From: Actinomycetota bacterium
GTDB taxonomy: Bacteria; Actinomycetota; Actinomycetes; Streptosporangiales; Streptosporangiaceae
DNA: 5,200 nt
Direction: 5' to 3'
Assembly (NCBI GenBank): GCA_003161205.1
Contig: PMOU01000113.1
Span: forward strand, 2,618 to 7,817
This document shows positions 1-5,200 of this stretch, in pieces. Under the pieces are notes generated by a model. The model ran no database searches. It worked only from the letters and a program-made list of their open reading frames with translations, and was not told the DNA's origin. How positions within the stretch are numbered: position 1 is the stretch's first letter; each line of letters opens with the position of its first letter. A program made the translations under genes and the position numbers.

Positions 1-815
1 GCCGACACCGGAGTGGGGCCTTCCATCGCGTCGAGCAGCCAGGACTGCAACGGCACCTGCGCGGACTTGCCGCACGCGCCCAGGAGCAGCAGCAACCCGA
101 GCGCGGTGGCCACGCCGCTGCCGCCGGAGTGCACCGCGCCGAAGACCCCGCTGAACTGAACGGTGCCGAACTCGCTGAACATCAAGAAGATGGCCAGGGT
201 GAGACCGGCGTCACCGACCCGGTTGACGATGAACGCCTTCTTGGCCGCCACCGCCGCCGACGGCTTGTACTGCCAGAACCCGATCAGCAGGTAGGACGCC
301 AGGCCGACACCCTCCCACCCGACGTACAGGCCCAGGTAGTTGTCGGACAGCACGAGCAGCAGCATCGCGGCGACGAACAGGTTCAGGTAACCGAAGAACC
401 GGCGCCGGTCGGTGTCGTGCTCCATGTAGCCGATCGAGTAGATGTGGATCAGCGAGCCGACCCCGGTAATCAGCAGCACGAAGCTGATCGAGAGCTGGTC
501 GGTGAGCAGCCCCATGTTCACCTGCAGGCCCGCGACCGGGATGTAGGAGAACAGGTGCAGGTCCTGGCTGCGATCGCGGTCCCCGAGCATGGTGAAGAAG
601 ACGATCAGGCCCACCACGAAGGAGCCAATCGGCATCGCCGCGCCGAGCAGGTGGCCCCACCGGTCCGTGCGGCGGCCGCCGACCAGCAGCACCACGGCAC
701 CGAACAGCGGGAAGGCGAGCAGCAGCCACGACAGCCGCAGCGCCCCGGCCGCGGACACGGTGGTCACGGTGGCGGCCAGGGCATGGGCATGGGCCGTGCC
801 TGTCAACGTCGTCAT
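1..815 (-). CDS. nuoL: NADH-quinone oxidoreductase subunit L (NuoL), N-terminal part, cut by window edge
   Basis: NuoL is the distal antiporter-like membrane subunit of complex I and is thought to move protons across the cytoplasmic membrane. I translated the frame by hand from an ATG at 815. It stays open to the left edge and gives 271 residues, less than half of a usual NuoL of about 600. Hydrophobic helices are visible at about residues 28-47, 55-77, 103-125, 143-157 and 160-180, with another starting near 235. Family hallmarks are present: SIGYMEHD near 127-134, [16 protein letters not shown] at 166-181, NRVGDAG at 198-204, and [25 protein letters not shown] at the edge. Glu168 and Lys250 match the conserved TM5 Glu and TM7 Lys (E144 and K229 in E. 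coli) of the proton channel. The N-terminus is about 20 residues longer than in E. coli. The start lies 10 bases after the nuoK stop, but its GAAGGGG ribosome site touches the ATG, so the exact start is less certain than the identity. Confidence 0.96.
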   Translation of the reverse strand, partial: MTTLTGTAHAHALAATVTTVSAAGALRLSWLLLAFPLFGAVVLLVGGRRTDRWGHLLGAAMPIGSFVVGLIVFFTMLGDRDRSQDLHLFSYIPVAGLQVNMGLLTDQLSISFVLLITGVGSLIHIYSIGYMEHDTDRRRFFGYLNLFVAAMLLLVLSDNYLGLYVGWEGVGLASYLLIGFWQYKPSAAVAAKKAFIVNRVGDAGLTLAIFLMFSEFGTVQFSGVFGAVHSGGSGVATALGLLLLLGACGKSAQVPLQSWLLDAMEGPTPVS

Positions 816-822
816 CCCCTTC
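816..822 (-). promoter_or_regulatory. weak ribosome binding site of nuoL
   Basis: The coding-strand sequence GAAGGGG lies directly against the chosen nuoL ATG, in the 10-base gap after nuoK. The AAGG core is only two bases from the start, which is closer than the usual 5-9. No better Shine-Dalgarno precedes the next in-frame candidates, GTG at codons 17 and 20. Initiation may therefore rely on ribosomes that have just finished nuoK. Confidence 0.45.
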
Positions 823-825
823 AGC

Positions 826-1125
826 TCAGTACTTCAGCAGGTTGGCGTCGTCTACCGAAGCGGACCTGCGGGCCCGGTAGATCGCCATCAAGATCGCGAG
901 GCCGACGACGACCTCGGCCGCGGCCACCACCATCACGAAGAACGCGATGACCTGTCCGTCCAGGTTCCCGTGCATGCTGGCGAACGCGACGAAGGCCAGG
1001 TTGCACGCGTTCAGCATCAGCTCGATGCACATGAACACGACGATGGCGTTGCGCCGCACCAGGACGCCGACCGCGCCGATCACGAACAAGATCACGGCCA
1101 GGGCCACGTAATGCACCGGGGTCAT
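826..1125 (-). CDS. nuoK: NADH-quinone oxidoreductase subunit K (NuoK)
   Basis: NuoK is a small membrane subunit of complex I (ND4L homologue), next to NuoJ and NuoN, and is part of the central chain of charged residues that carries protons. The protein is 99 residues, matching the usual 100 or so. It has three hydrophobic helices at about 5-23, 28-50 and 58-83. The family signature around [12 protein letters not shown] (34-45) is clear. Glu35 and Glu71 sit inside helices 2 and 3 and match the two conserved membrane glutamates (E36 and E72 in E. coli), so the subunit looks functional. The ATG start overlaps the nuoJ stop as ATGA and has a well-placed GGGAGGG site upstream. The last 15 or so residues are polar and short. 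Confidence 0.98.
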   Translation of the reverse strand: MTPVHYVALAVILFVIGAVGVLVRRNAIVVFMCIELMLNACNLAFVAFASMHGNLDGQVIAFFVMVVAAAEVVVGLAILMAIYRARRSASVDDANLLKY

Positions 1126-1964
1126 GAATCAGCCCTCCCGGACGAGGTCAGCGGGTCGGGCTCCCGCTCGCCGCTTTCCGCCGTGAGAGCTTCCGGCTCT
1201 TTCCCGGGCCGAACGGCCGGTGGTGCGTCCGCGACACCACGCGGGGCGAGCACCGTGCTGACCGACAGATCGGAGGTACTGCCGTCCGGCAGCAGGGCCG
1301 GCCGGTCGGCGGCATCGTGCAGCGCGTACACGCCGGGCGACGGGTCCGGCGCCATGTGGCCGCTCTCCAGCCGGCGGGTGGCGAGCTCCCGCTGCGTCGG
1401 CCGGGGGCTGGTGCGCTCGCGGTGCGCGAGCACCATCGCGCCGAGCGCCGCGGTGATGAGCAGCGCGCCGGTGACCTCGAACGGGAACACGTAGGTGGTG
1501 AAGATCAGGGTGGCCAGCCCGGTCAGGTTGCCGGACTGGGTCGCCACGCTCGACGGCGTCGCCGGGCCGAGGGCGGCGTGCCCGATGCCGAGGATCAGGA
1601 TCACGAAAAAGCCGATGGCGACCAGGCCGGCCGCCATCCGCTGACCCTTGATCGTCTCGGTGACCGAGTCCTCGGAGCTGATCCCGATGAGCATGATGAC
1701 GAACAGGAACAGCATGAGGACCGCGCCGGTGTAGACGATGATCTGCACGAACGCGAGGAACGGCGCGCCCTGCATGGCGTACATGGTCGCCAGCGCGAGC
1801 ATCACGACGGCGAGCATCATGGCGCAGTGCACGGCCCGCCTGACCAGGATCATGGCCAGCGCCGACCCGACCGAGGCGATGGCCAGGATCCAGTAGATGG
1901 TCTCCCGTGCGATCTCATCGGTGTTGGTGCCGGTGTTCGTGCCGGCCGCGAGTACGTGCTTCAT
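1122..1964 (-). CDS. nuoJ: NADH-quinone oxidoreductase subunit J (NuoJ) with long polar C-terminal tail
   Basis: NuoJ (ND6 homologue) is the membrane subunit between the quinone-site subunit NuoH and the proton-pumping arm. Its third helix, with a pi-bulge, is known to change shape during turnover. Five hydrophobic segments are visible at about residues 22-40, 45-62, 70-94, 110-132 and 148-180. The strongest signature is [23 protein letters not shown] (72-94), which contains the conserved Tyr78; FEVTGALLI (162-170) in the last helix is also typical. At 280 residues it is far longer than E. coli NuoJ (184). The excess is a tail from about residue 181 rich in Pro, Ala, Ser, Glu and Asp, with no membrane segment. 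Longer NuoJ proteins are usual in actinomycetes. The N-terminus holds a small NTGTNT repeat. The ATG overlaps the nuoI stop as ATGA. Its ribosome site is a G-rich run (GGGGGGGA) six bases upstream rather than a classic GGAGG. Confidence 0.97.
   Translation of the reverse strand: MKHVLAAGTNTGTNTDEIARETIYWILAIASVGSALAMILVRRAVHCAMMLAVVMLALATMYAMQGAPFLAFVQIIVYTGAVLMLFLFVIMLIGISSEDSVTETIKGQRMAAGLVAIGFFVILILGIGHAALGPATPSSVATQSGNLTGLATLIFTTYVFPFEVTGALLITAALGAMVLAHRERTSPRPTQRELATRRLESGHMAPDPSPGVYALHDAADRPALLPDGSTSDLSVSTVLAPRGVADAPPAVRPGKEPEALTAESGEREPDPLTSSGRADS
1133..1139 (-). promoter_or_regulatory. ribosome binding site of nuoK
   Basis: GGGAGGG on the coding strand has its GGAGG core 8 bases before the nuoK ATG. 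It lies within the last codons of nuoJ and supports the start that overlaps the nuoJ stop. Confidence 0.8.
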
Positions 1965-2686
1965 CCGCGGTCCCCCCCGTCGGCTTGGCCCGCGGGCCTT
2001 TCGCCCGCCGGTGCCTGCCCGGGATCCGGCATGGCGGCCTCCCCGGCGCCGTCGTCGGCCACCTCCGCCGGGACCTCATCGGCCCCGGCGACGGGCGGCG
2101 CGTCCTGCGCCCCCGCGAATACCGCCGGACCGGAGGAGCCGCCTGGCCCCGCCATCCCGGGCGCCCGCGGGCCGGCCACCACCCCGGCCGCGCCGAGCCG
2201 GTAGTAGTCCTTCTCGTCGTCACCGAGCCGCATCGGATGCGGCGGCGCCTCCATGCCCTGGCTCAGCGGCGCGAGCAGCTGCTCCTTGGTCCAGATCAGG
2301 TTTTCCCGGCTGTCATCGGCGATCTCGTACTCGTTGGTCATGGTCAGCGCGCGGGTCGGGCAGGCCTCGATGCACATGCCGCACAAGATGCAGCGCAGGT
2401 AGTTGATCTGGTAGACGGCTCCGTACCGTTCACCAGGGGAATACCGGCCGTCCTTGGTGTTGTCCCGGCCCTCGACGTAGATGGCGTCCGCCGGGCAGGC
2501 CCAGGCGCACAGCTCGCAGCCGATGCATTTCTCCAGTCCGTCCGGCCAGCGGTTCAGCTGGTGGTGCCCGTGGAACCGCGGCGCGGTGGGCCGCTTGTCC
2601 TCCGGGTACTCGACGGTCTCGACCTTCCGGAACATCTCATGGAAGGTGACCCCGAACCCCTTGATCGGGTTGAAGAAATCAAGCAC
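1961..2686 (-). CDS. nuoI: NADH-quinone oxidoreductase subunit I (NuoI), 2x[4Fe-4S] ferredoxin-type
   Basis: NuoI (TYKY homologue) is a peripheral-arm subunit that carries clusters N6a and N6b, passing electrons towards NuoB and quinone on the cytoplasmic side. With the GTG start chosen here it has 241 residues. Two ferredoxin motifs are intact: [12 protein letters not shown] with Cys54, 57, 60 and 64, and [12 protein letters not shown] with Cys99, 102, 105 and 109. The N-terminal region ([18 protein letters not shown], then [18 protein letters not shown]) is typical, as is the NEYE segment after the second motif. From about residue 166 there is a Gly/Ala/Pro-rich acidic tail of some 75 residues, absent from E. 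coli NuoI (180). An upstream in-frame ATG at 2725 would add 13 residues ([13 protein letters not shown]), but a near-perfect Shine-Dalgarno lies between it and the GTG, so the GTG is preferred. The gene overlaps the nuoH end by 8 bases and the nuoJ start as ATGA. Confidence 0.97.
   Translation of the reverse strand: MLDFFNPIKGFGVTFHEMFRKVETVEYPEDKRPTAPRFHGHHQLNRWPDGLEKCIGCELCAWACPADAIYVEGRDNTKDGRYSPGERYGAVYQINYLRCILCGMCIEACPTRALTMTNEYEIADDSRENLIWTKEQLLAPLSQGMEAPPHPMRLGDDEKDYYRLGAAGVVAGPRAPGMAGPGGSSGPAVFAGAQDAPPVAGADEVPAEVADDGAGEAAMPDPGQAPAGERPAGQADGGDRG
1971..1978 (-). promoter_or_regulatory. G-run serving as probable ribosome binding site of nuoJ
   Basis: The coding strand reads seven G then A, ending six bases before the nuoJ ATG and lying within the last codons of nuoI. 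GGGGA can pair partly with the anti-Shine-Dalgarno. It is the only purine-rich candidate at a proper distance, so coupling to nuoI termination probably helps. Confidence 0.45.
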
Positions 2687-4046
2687 CTGCGACCTCCTTA
2701 GGGGAGGTGTCCGTATGGCTGGCATCAGGCTCGAGGCCGATGCCGGCTTCGAGGCCGAGGCCGTGATAGTGCGGCAGGTCCAGCGGCGGCACCGGGAAGG
2801 CCGACGTGGTGTCGGCCCCGGCCGGGCCGGGATCTGCCCCGGTGGTCTGCGCCGCGTACTTCGCCGCCCGCTGCTGCGCGGCGCTGTCCCACATCCAGGC
2901 CAGGGCGATGATGAGCAGCAGCACGATGCCGCCCACGATGTACGGGGCCTTGGAAGACGTGTCCAGCCGCCAGGCGCGCACCGTGGCGATCAGCAGGATC
3001 CAGACGATGGAGACCGGGATGAGGAGCTTCCAGCCGATCGCCATGAGCTGGTCATAACGGACCCGCGGCAGCGTGCCGCGCAGCCAGATGTAGCCGAACA
3101 GCAGGATGAAGACCTTGACCAGGAACCACAGCACCGGCCACCAGCCGCTGTTCGCGCCCGCCCACAGGGACAGCGGCCACGGCGCCCGCCAGCCGCCGAG
3201 GAACAAGGTGGTCGCGAGGCCGGAGACCGTGGTCATGTTGATGTACTCGGCGAGGTAGAACATCGCGAACTTCATCGAGGAGTACTCGGTGTGGTACCCG
3301 GCGACGAGCTCGCCCTCGCCCTCGGGCAGGTCGAACGGCAGCCGGTTGGTCTCGCCCACCATGGTGAACAGGTAGATCACGAACGAGACCGGCAGCAGCC
3401 ACGCGTACCACTCGTGCTGCTGGGCGTTGACGATCGCGGTGGTGGACAGTGAACCCGCGTACAGGAACACGGCCACGAAGGCGAGCCCCATCGCGATCTC
3501 GTAGCTGATCACCTGCGCGGCGGAGCGCAGCGCGCCGAGCAGCGAGTAGGTAGAGCCGGAGGACCAGCCGGCCAGCACGATCCCGTACACGCCGATCGAG
3601 CTCATCGCCAGGATGAGCAGCACCGCCACCGGCAAGTCCGTGAGCTGCAGCGGGGTCTGGTGGTGGAAGATCGAGACTTCCGGCCCCCACGGGATGACCG
3701 AGAAGCTGACGAAGGCTGTCGCCGCCGATAGCACCGGGGCGATCATGAACACCAGCCGGTCCGCGCCGCGCGGGATGATGTCTTCCTTCAGCGGCAGCTT
3801 GAGCGCGTCCGCGATCGGCTGCAGCAGGCCGAAAGGCCCCGCCCGGTTCGGGCCGGGCCGGTTCTGCATCCGGCCGATGACCCGGCGTTCGGCCCAGATC
3901 ATGAGCATGGTCGTGAGCAGCAGGAAGACGAAGACGATCCCGACCTTCAGCAGCACCAGCCACCAGATGAGCTGGTTGAAGGAGCTGAGCGTCGGGTCCG
4001 TGGCGGGAACTGCCAGCACGTGCGGCAGCGCCCCGGCGTCCATCAT
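2679..4046 (-). CDS. nuoH: NADH-quinone oxidoreductase subunit H (NuoH)
   Basis: NuoH (ND1 homologue) is the membrane subunit that joins the peripheral and membrane arms of complex I and forms much of the quinone-entry chamber. The protein is 455 residues. Signatures are [22 protein letters not shown] (49-70), [15 protein letters not shown] (82-96), [24 protein letters not shown] (161-184), and the acidic cytoplasmic loop [25 protein letters not shown] (232-256), which carries the conserved Glu/Asp residues near the quinone site. [13 protein letters not shown] (323-335) precedes the last conserved helix (about 338-359). A further hydrophobic segment at 369-387 and a polar tail of about 68 residues follow, which E. 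coli NuoH (325) lacks. Two ATG codons stand side by side at the start. The first overlaps the nuoG stop as ATGA and lies five bases after GAGGAGG, and I use it; the second, at 4043, is also compatible. The final codons contain the nuoI ribosome site. Confidence 0.98.
   Translation of the reverse strand: MMDAGALPHVLAVPATDPTLSSFNQLIWWLVLLKVGIVFVFLLLTTMLMIWAERRVIGRMQNRPGPNRAGPFGLLQPIADALKLPLKEDIIPRGADRLVFMIAPVLSAATAFVSFSVIPWGPEVSIFHHQTPLQLTDLPVAVLLILAMSSIGVYGIVLAGWSSGSTYSLLGALRSAAQVISYEIAMGLAFVAVFLYAGSLSTTAIVNAQQHEWYAWLLPVSFVIYLFTMVGETNRLPFDLPEGEGELVAGYHTEYSSMKFAMFYLAEYINMTTVSGLATTLFLGGWRAPWPLSLWAGANSGWWPVLWFLVKVFILLFGYIWLRGTLPRVRYDQLMAIGWKLLIPVSIVWILLIATVRAWRLDTSSKAPYIVGGIVLLLIIALAWMWDSAAQQRAAKYAAQTTGADPGPAGADTTSAFPVPPLDLPHYHGLGLEAGIGLEPDASHTDTSPKEVAGA
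2692..2700 (-). promoter_or_regulatory. strong ribosome binding site of nuoI, inside nuoH
   Basis: TAAGGAGGT on the coding strand is complementary over nine bases to the usual 3' end of bacterial 16S rRNA. GGAGG ends six bases before the GTG at 2686, which decides that start over the ATG at 2725. The same bases encode the end of NuoH: codons AAG GAG GTC give Lys-Glu-Val, four residues before its stop. Confidence 0.9.
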
Positions 4047-5200
4047 TCCGGCCTCCTCAGCGTGACCGTGGCACCGTGCCCCGCACCGAGCTCGGCGCGG
4101 AGGGTTGTACCGCCCCGGACGTCGGCGGTTTCGGCGCCGCCGGGATACGGCGCCCCGGCCGGCGCGGTTTCCGCCAGGGGCCCCCTGGACAGGCCCCCCG
4201 CCGGCAGCCAGACCACGTGGTCTGGCATCGGCACAACCTCGACGGGAACCGTCACCGAACCTTGGCCGGTGGCAACGGACACCTTATCGCCGTCGGCCAC
4301 GCCGGCCGCAGCCGCGGTCGCCGCCGACATCCTGGCCACCACGGAACGGGCCGTGCCCGCCAGGTGCGGCTCACCATCTTGCATGCGCCCGCTGTCCAGC
4401 AACTGGTGCCAGCTCGCCAGGCGGACGCTGCTGGTCCCGGGTGGGCTCACTCCCACGATCCTGGGGATAAGCCCTTCCTCCCATCCCCGGTCCACCGGCG
4501 GCTCCACGCGGTCGCCGCGCCAGGTACCGAGCGCGGCGAGCTCCGCGCGGGCGGCCGCCGCGTCGGGCAGGCCCAGGTGGACATCCATCTGGTCGGCGAT
4601 CGCGCCCAGCACGTACAGGTCGGTGCGCACCTCGGGCACCCGCAGGGCCGCGCCGAACGAACCGCCGCGGCCCTCCCAGTTCACGAACGTCCCGGCCTTC
4701 TCCGCCACGGCCGCGACCGGGAACACCACGTCGGCACGGTCGGTCACCGCGCTGGCCCGCAGTTCGAGGCTGACCACGAAGGGCGCCCTCTCGAGCGCGG
4801 CCAGTGCGGCCTGCGGATCGGGCAGGTCCGCCGGGTCCACCCCGGCGACGACCAGGGCTCCGAGTTCGCCGGCCGCGGCGGCGTCGAGTATCGCCGTCGT
4901 GTCGCGGCCCGGCGCGGCGGGCAGCGAACTCTTGCCCCACGCCCTGGCCACCTCGGCCCGGGCCGCGGGATCGGCCACCGGGCGGCCGATCGGCAGCAGC
5001 CCCGGCAGGGCGCCCGCTTCCACGGCGCCCCGCTCGCCGGCCCGGCGCGGGACCCAGGCCAGCCGGGCACCCGACGCGGTCGCGAGCCTGGCCGCGGCGG
5101 CCAGCGCGCCGGGCACTTCGGCCAGCCGGTCACCGACGAGAATGACCGCACCAGGTGCGGCGAGCGCCTGGCCGACCCGCTGCCACTCCTGCAAGGGGGG
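4043..5200 (-). CDS. nuoG: NADH-quinone oxidoreductase subunit G (NuoG), C-terminal part, 5' end outside window
   Basis: NuoG is the large iron-sulphur subunit of the NADH-oxidising arm of complex I. Only its last 385 residues are visible; the ferredoxin-like N-terminal clusters and any N7 cysteines would lie beyond the right edge. What is present fits the C-terminal molybdopterin-oxidoreductase-like region, which in complex I is structural and not known to bind molybdenum cofactor. The best signature is [20 protein letters not shown], at about 4667-4726, the conserved Pro-x(6)-Glu-Lys-x-Gly-Thr-Phe-x-Asn-x-Glu-Gly-Arg stretch of NuoG and its relatives. Before it, [17 protein letters not shown] resembles the family's Rossmann-like segment. 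The last 100 or so residues ([21 protein letters not shown], then HVVWLPAG) fit the dinucleotide-binding-like beta-barrel domain. The frame is open to the edge. A TTG at 5194 could be misread as a start but has no ribosome site, and the frame continues upstream of it. The stop overlaps the nuoH start. Confidence 0.95.
   Translation of the reverse strand, partial: PPLQEWQRVGQALAAPGAVILVGDRLAEVPGALAAAARLATASGARLAWVPRRAGERGAVEAGALPGLLPIGRPVADPAARAEVARAWGKSSLPAAPGRDTTAILDAAAAGELGALVVAGVDPADLPDPQAALAALERAPFVVSLELRASAVTDRADVVFPVAAVAEKAGTFVNWEGRGGSFGAALRVPEVRTDLYVLGAIADQMDVHLGLPDAAAARAELAALGTWRGDRVEPPVDRGWEEGLIPRIVGVSPPGTSSVRLASWHQLLDSGRMQDGEPHLAGTARSVVARMSAATAAAAGVADGDKVSVATGQGSVTVPVEVVPMPDHVVWLPAGGLSRGPLAETAPAGAPYPGGAETADVRGGTTLRAELGAGHGATVTLRRPE
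4052..4058 (-). promoter_or_regulatory. ribosome binding site of nuoH
   Basis: GAGGAGG on the coding strand lies five bases before the first nuoH ATG and eight before the second. It sits within the last codons of nuoG, where it encodes part of the Leu-Arg-Arg-Pro-Glu terminus. Confidence 0.85.
4207..4226. repeat. perfect 20-bp palindrome within nuoG
   Basis: GCCAGACCACGTGGTCTGGC reads identically on both strands, centred on CACGTG. The flanking bases do not extend it. It lies in the 3' part of nuoG, in the codons for the Pro-Asp-His-Val-Val-Trp-Leu stretch. With no unpaired loop it would form a poor hairpin, so a dimeric protein site or chance codon choice is more likely than a terminator. 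Confidence 0.6.

Noticed and set aside
781..794. Tandem GCATGG repeat at the start of nuoL
   Set aside because: Only two short copies, encoding Ala-His-Ala-His; no sign of a regulatory or variable repeat.
1918..1944. Short repeat of Asn-Thr/Gly-Thr codons at the NuoJ N-terminus
   Set aside because: Two imperfect copies of a few codons, too short to call a repeat feature.
2687..2725. ATG at 2725 as the NuoI start
   Set aside because: The strong Shine-Dalgarno lies downstream of this ATG and is ideally spaced for the GTG at 2686.
129..3452. Several long open frames on the plus strand (for example 129-950, 1317-2204, 1907-2701, 2481-3452)
   Set aside because: They lie antisense to well-recognised nuo genes, overlap one another, and encode Arg/Gln/Glu/His/Asp-rich or Pro/Arg-rich low-complexity protein, as expected opposite GC-rich coding DNA. 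No family motif is visible.
4207..4226. Palindrome as a transcription terminator
   Set aside because: It has no loop and no T-rich tail, and it lies inside a coding sequence in the middle of the operon.
5192..5194. TTG at 5194 as the start of a short NuoG-like gene
   Set aside because: The frame stays open to the window edge, no Shine-Dalgarno precedes the TTG, and a 383-residue product would lack the N-terminal half of NuoG.
1..5200. An undescribed defence, mobile or biosynthetic system
   Set aside because: All the DNA is accounted for by six adjacent complex I genes in their standard order, with no inserted gene and no noticeable change in base composition.

Overview
This window is one uninterrupted, minus-strand segment of a nuo operon. 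It encodes the proton-pumping NADH:quinone oxidoreductase (respiratory complex I, NDH-1). Read in transcription order, from the right edge to the left, the genes are nuoG (3' part only), nuoH, nuoI, nuoJ, nuoK and nuoL (5' part only). This is the standard bacterial G-H-I-J-K-L order. There is no intergenic stretch longer than about 10 bases, and I see no RNA genes, mobile elements, CRISPR arrays, promoters or terminators.

The DNA is very GC-rich, with strong G/C preference at third codon positions. Shine-Dalgarno sites are clear, one start is GTG, and NuoH, NuoI, NuoJ and NuoL are longer than their E. coli counterparts. Together these suggest a high-GC actinomycete (Actinomycetota). I cannot place it more finely from sequence alone.

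Layout: 5200-4043 is the C-terminal half of NuoG, the peripheral-arm subunit with a molybdopterin-oxidoreductase-like fold. 4046-2679 is NuoH, the membrane subunit that helps form the quinone chamber. 2686-1961 is NuoI, which carries two [4Fe-4S] clusters feeding electrons towards quinone. 1964-1122, 1125-826 and 815-1 are NuoJ, NuoK and NuoL, the membrane-arm subunits that link quinone chemistry to proton translocation. The genes are packed tightly: three ATGA stop/start overlaps (G/H, I/J, J/K), one 8-base overlap (H/I) and one 10-base gap (K/L). This suggests translational coupling of subunits that assemble into one complex.

I found no previously undescribed system; this is core energy metabolism. 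The points worth a second look are modest: a strong 9-base Shine-Dalgarno for nuoI that sits inside the nuoH reading frame and fixes a GTG start; low-complexity C-terminal tails on three consecutive subunits; an apparent extra membrane helix in NuoH; a perfect 20-bp palindrome inside nuoG; a G7 run at the nuoI/nuoJ junction; and an extended NuoL N-terminus with a badly spaced ribosome binding site.
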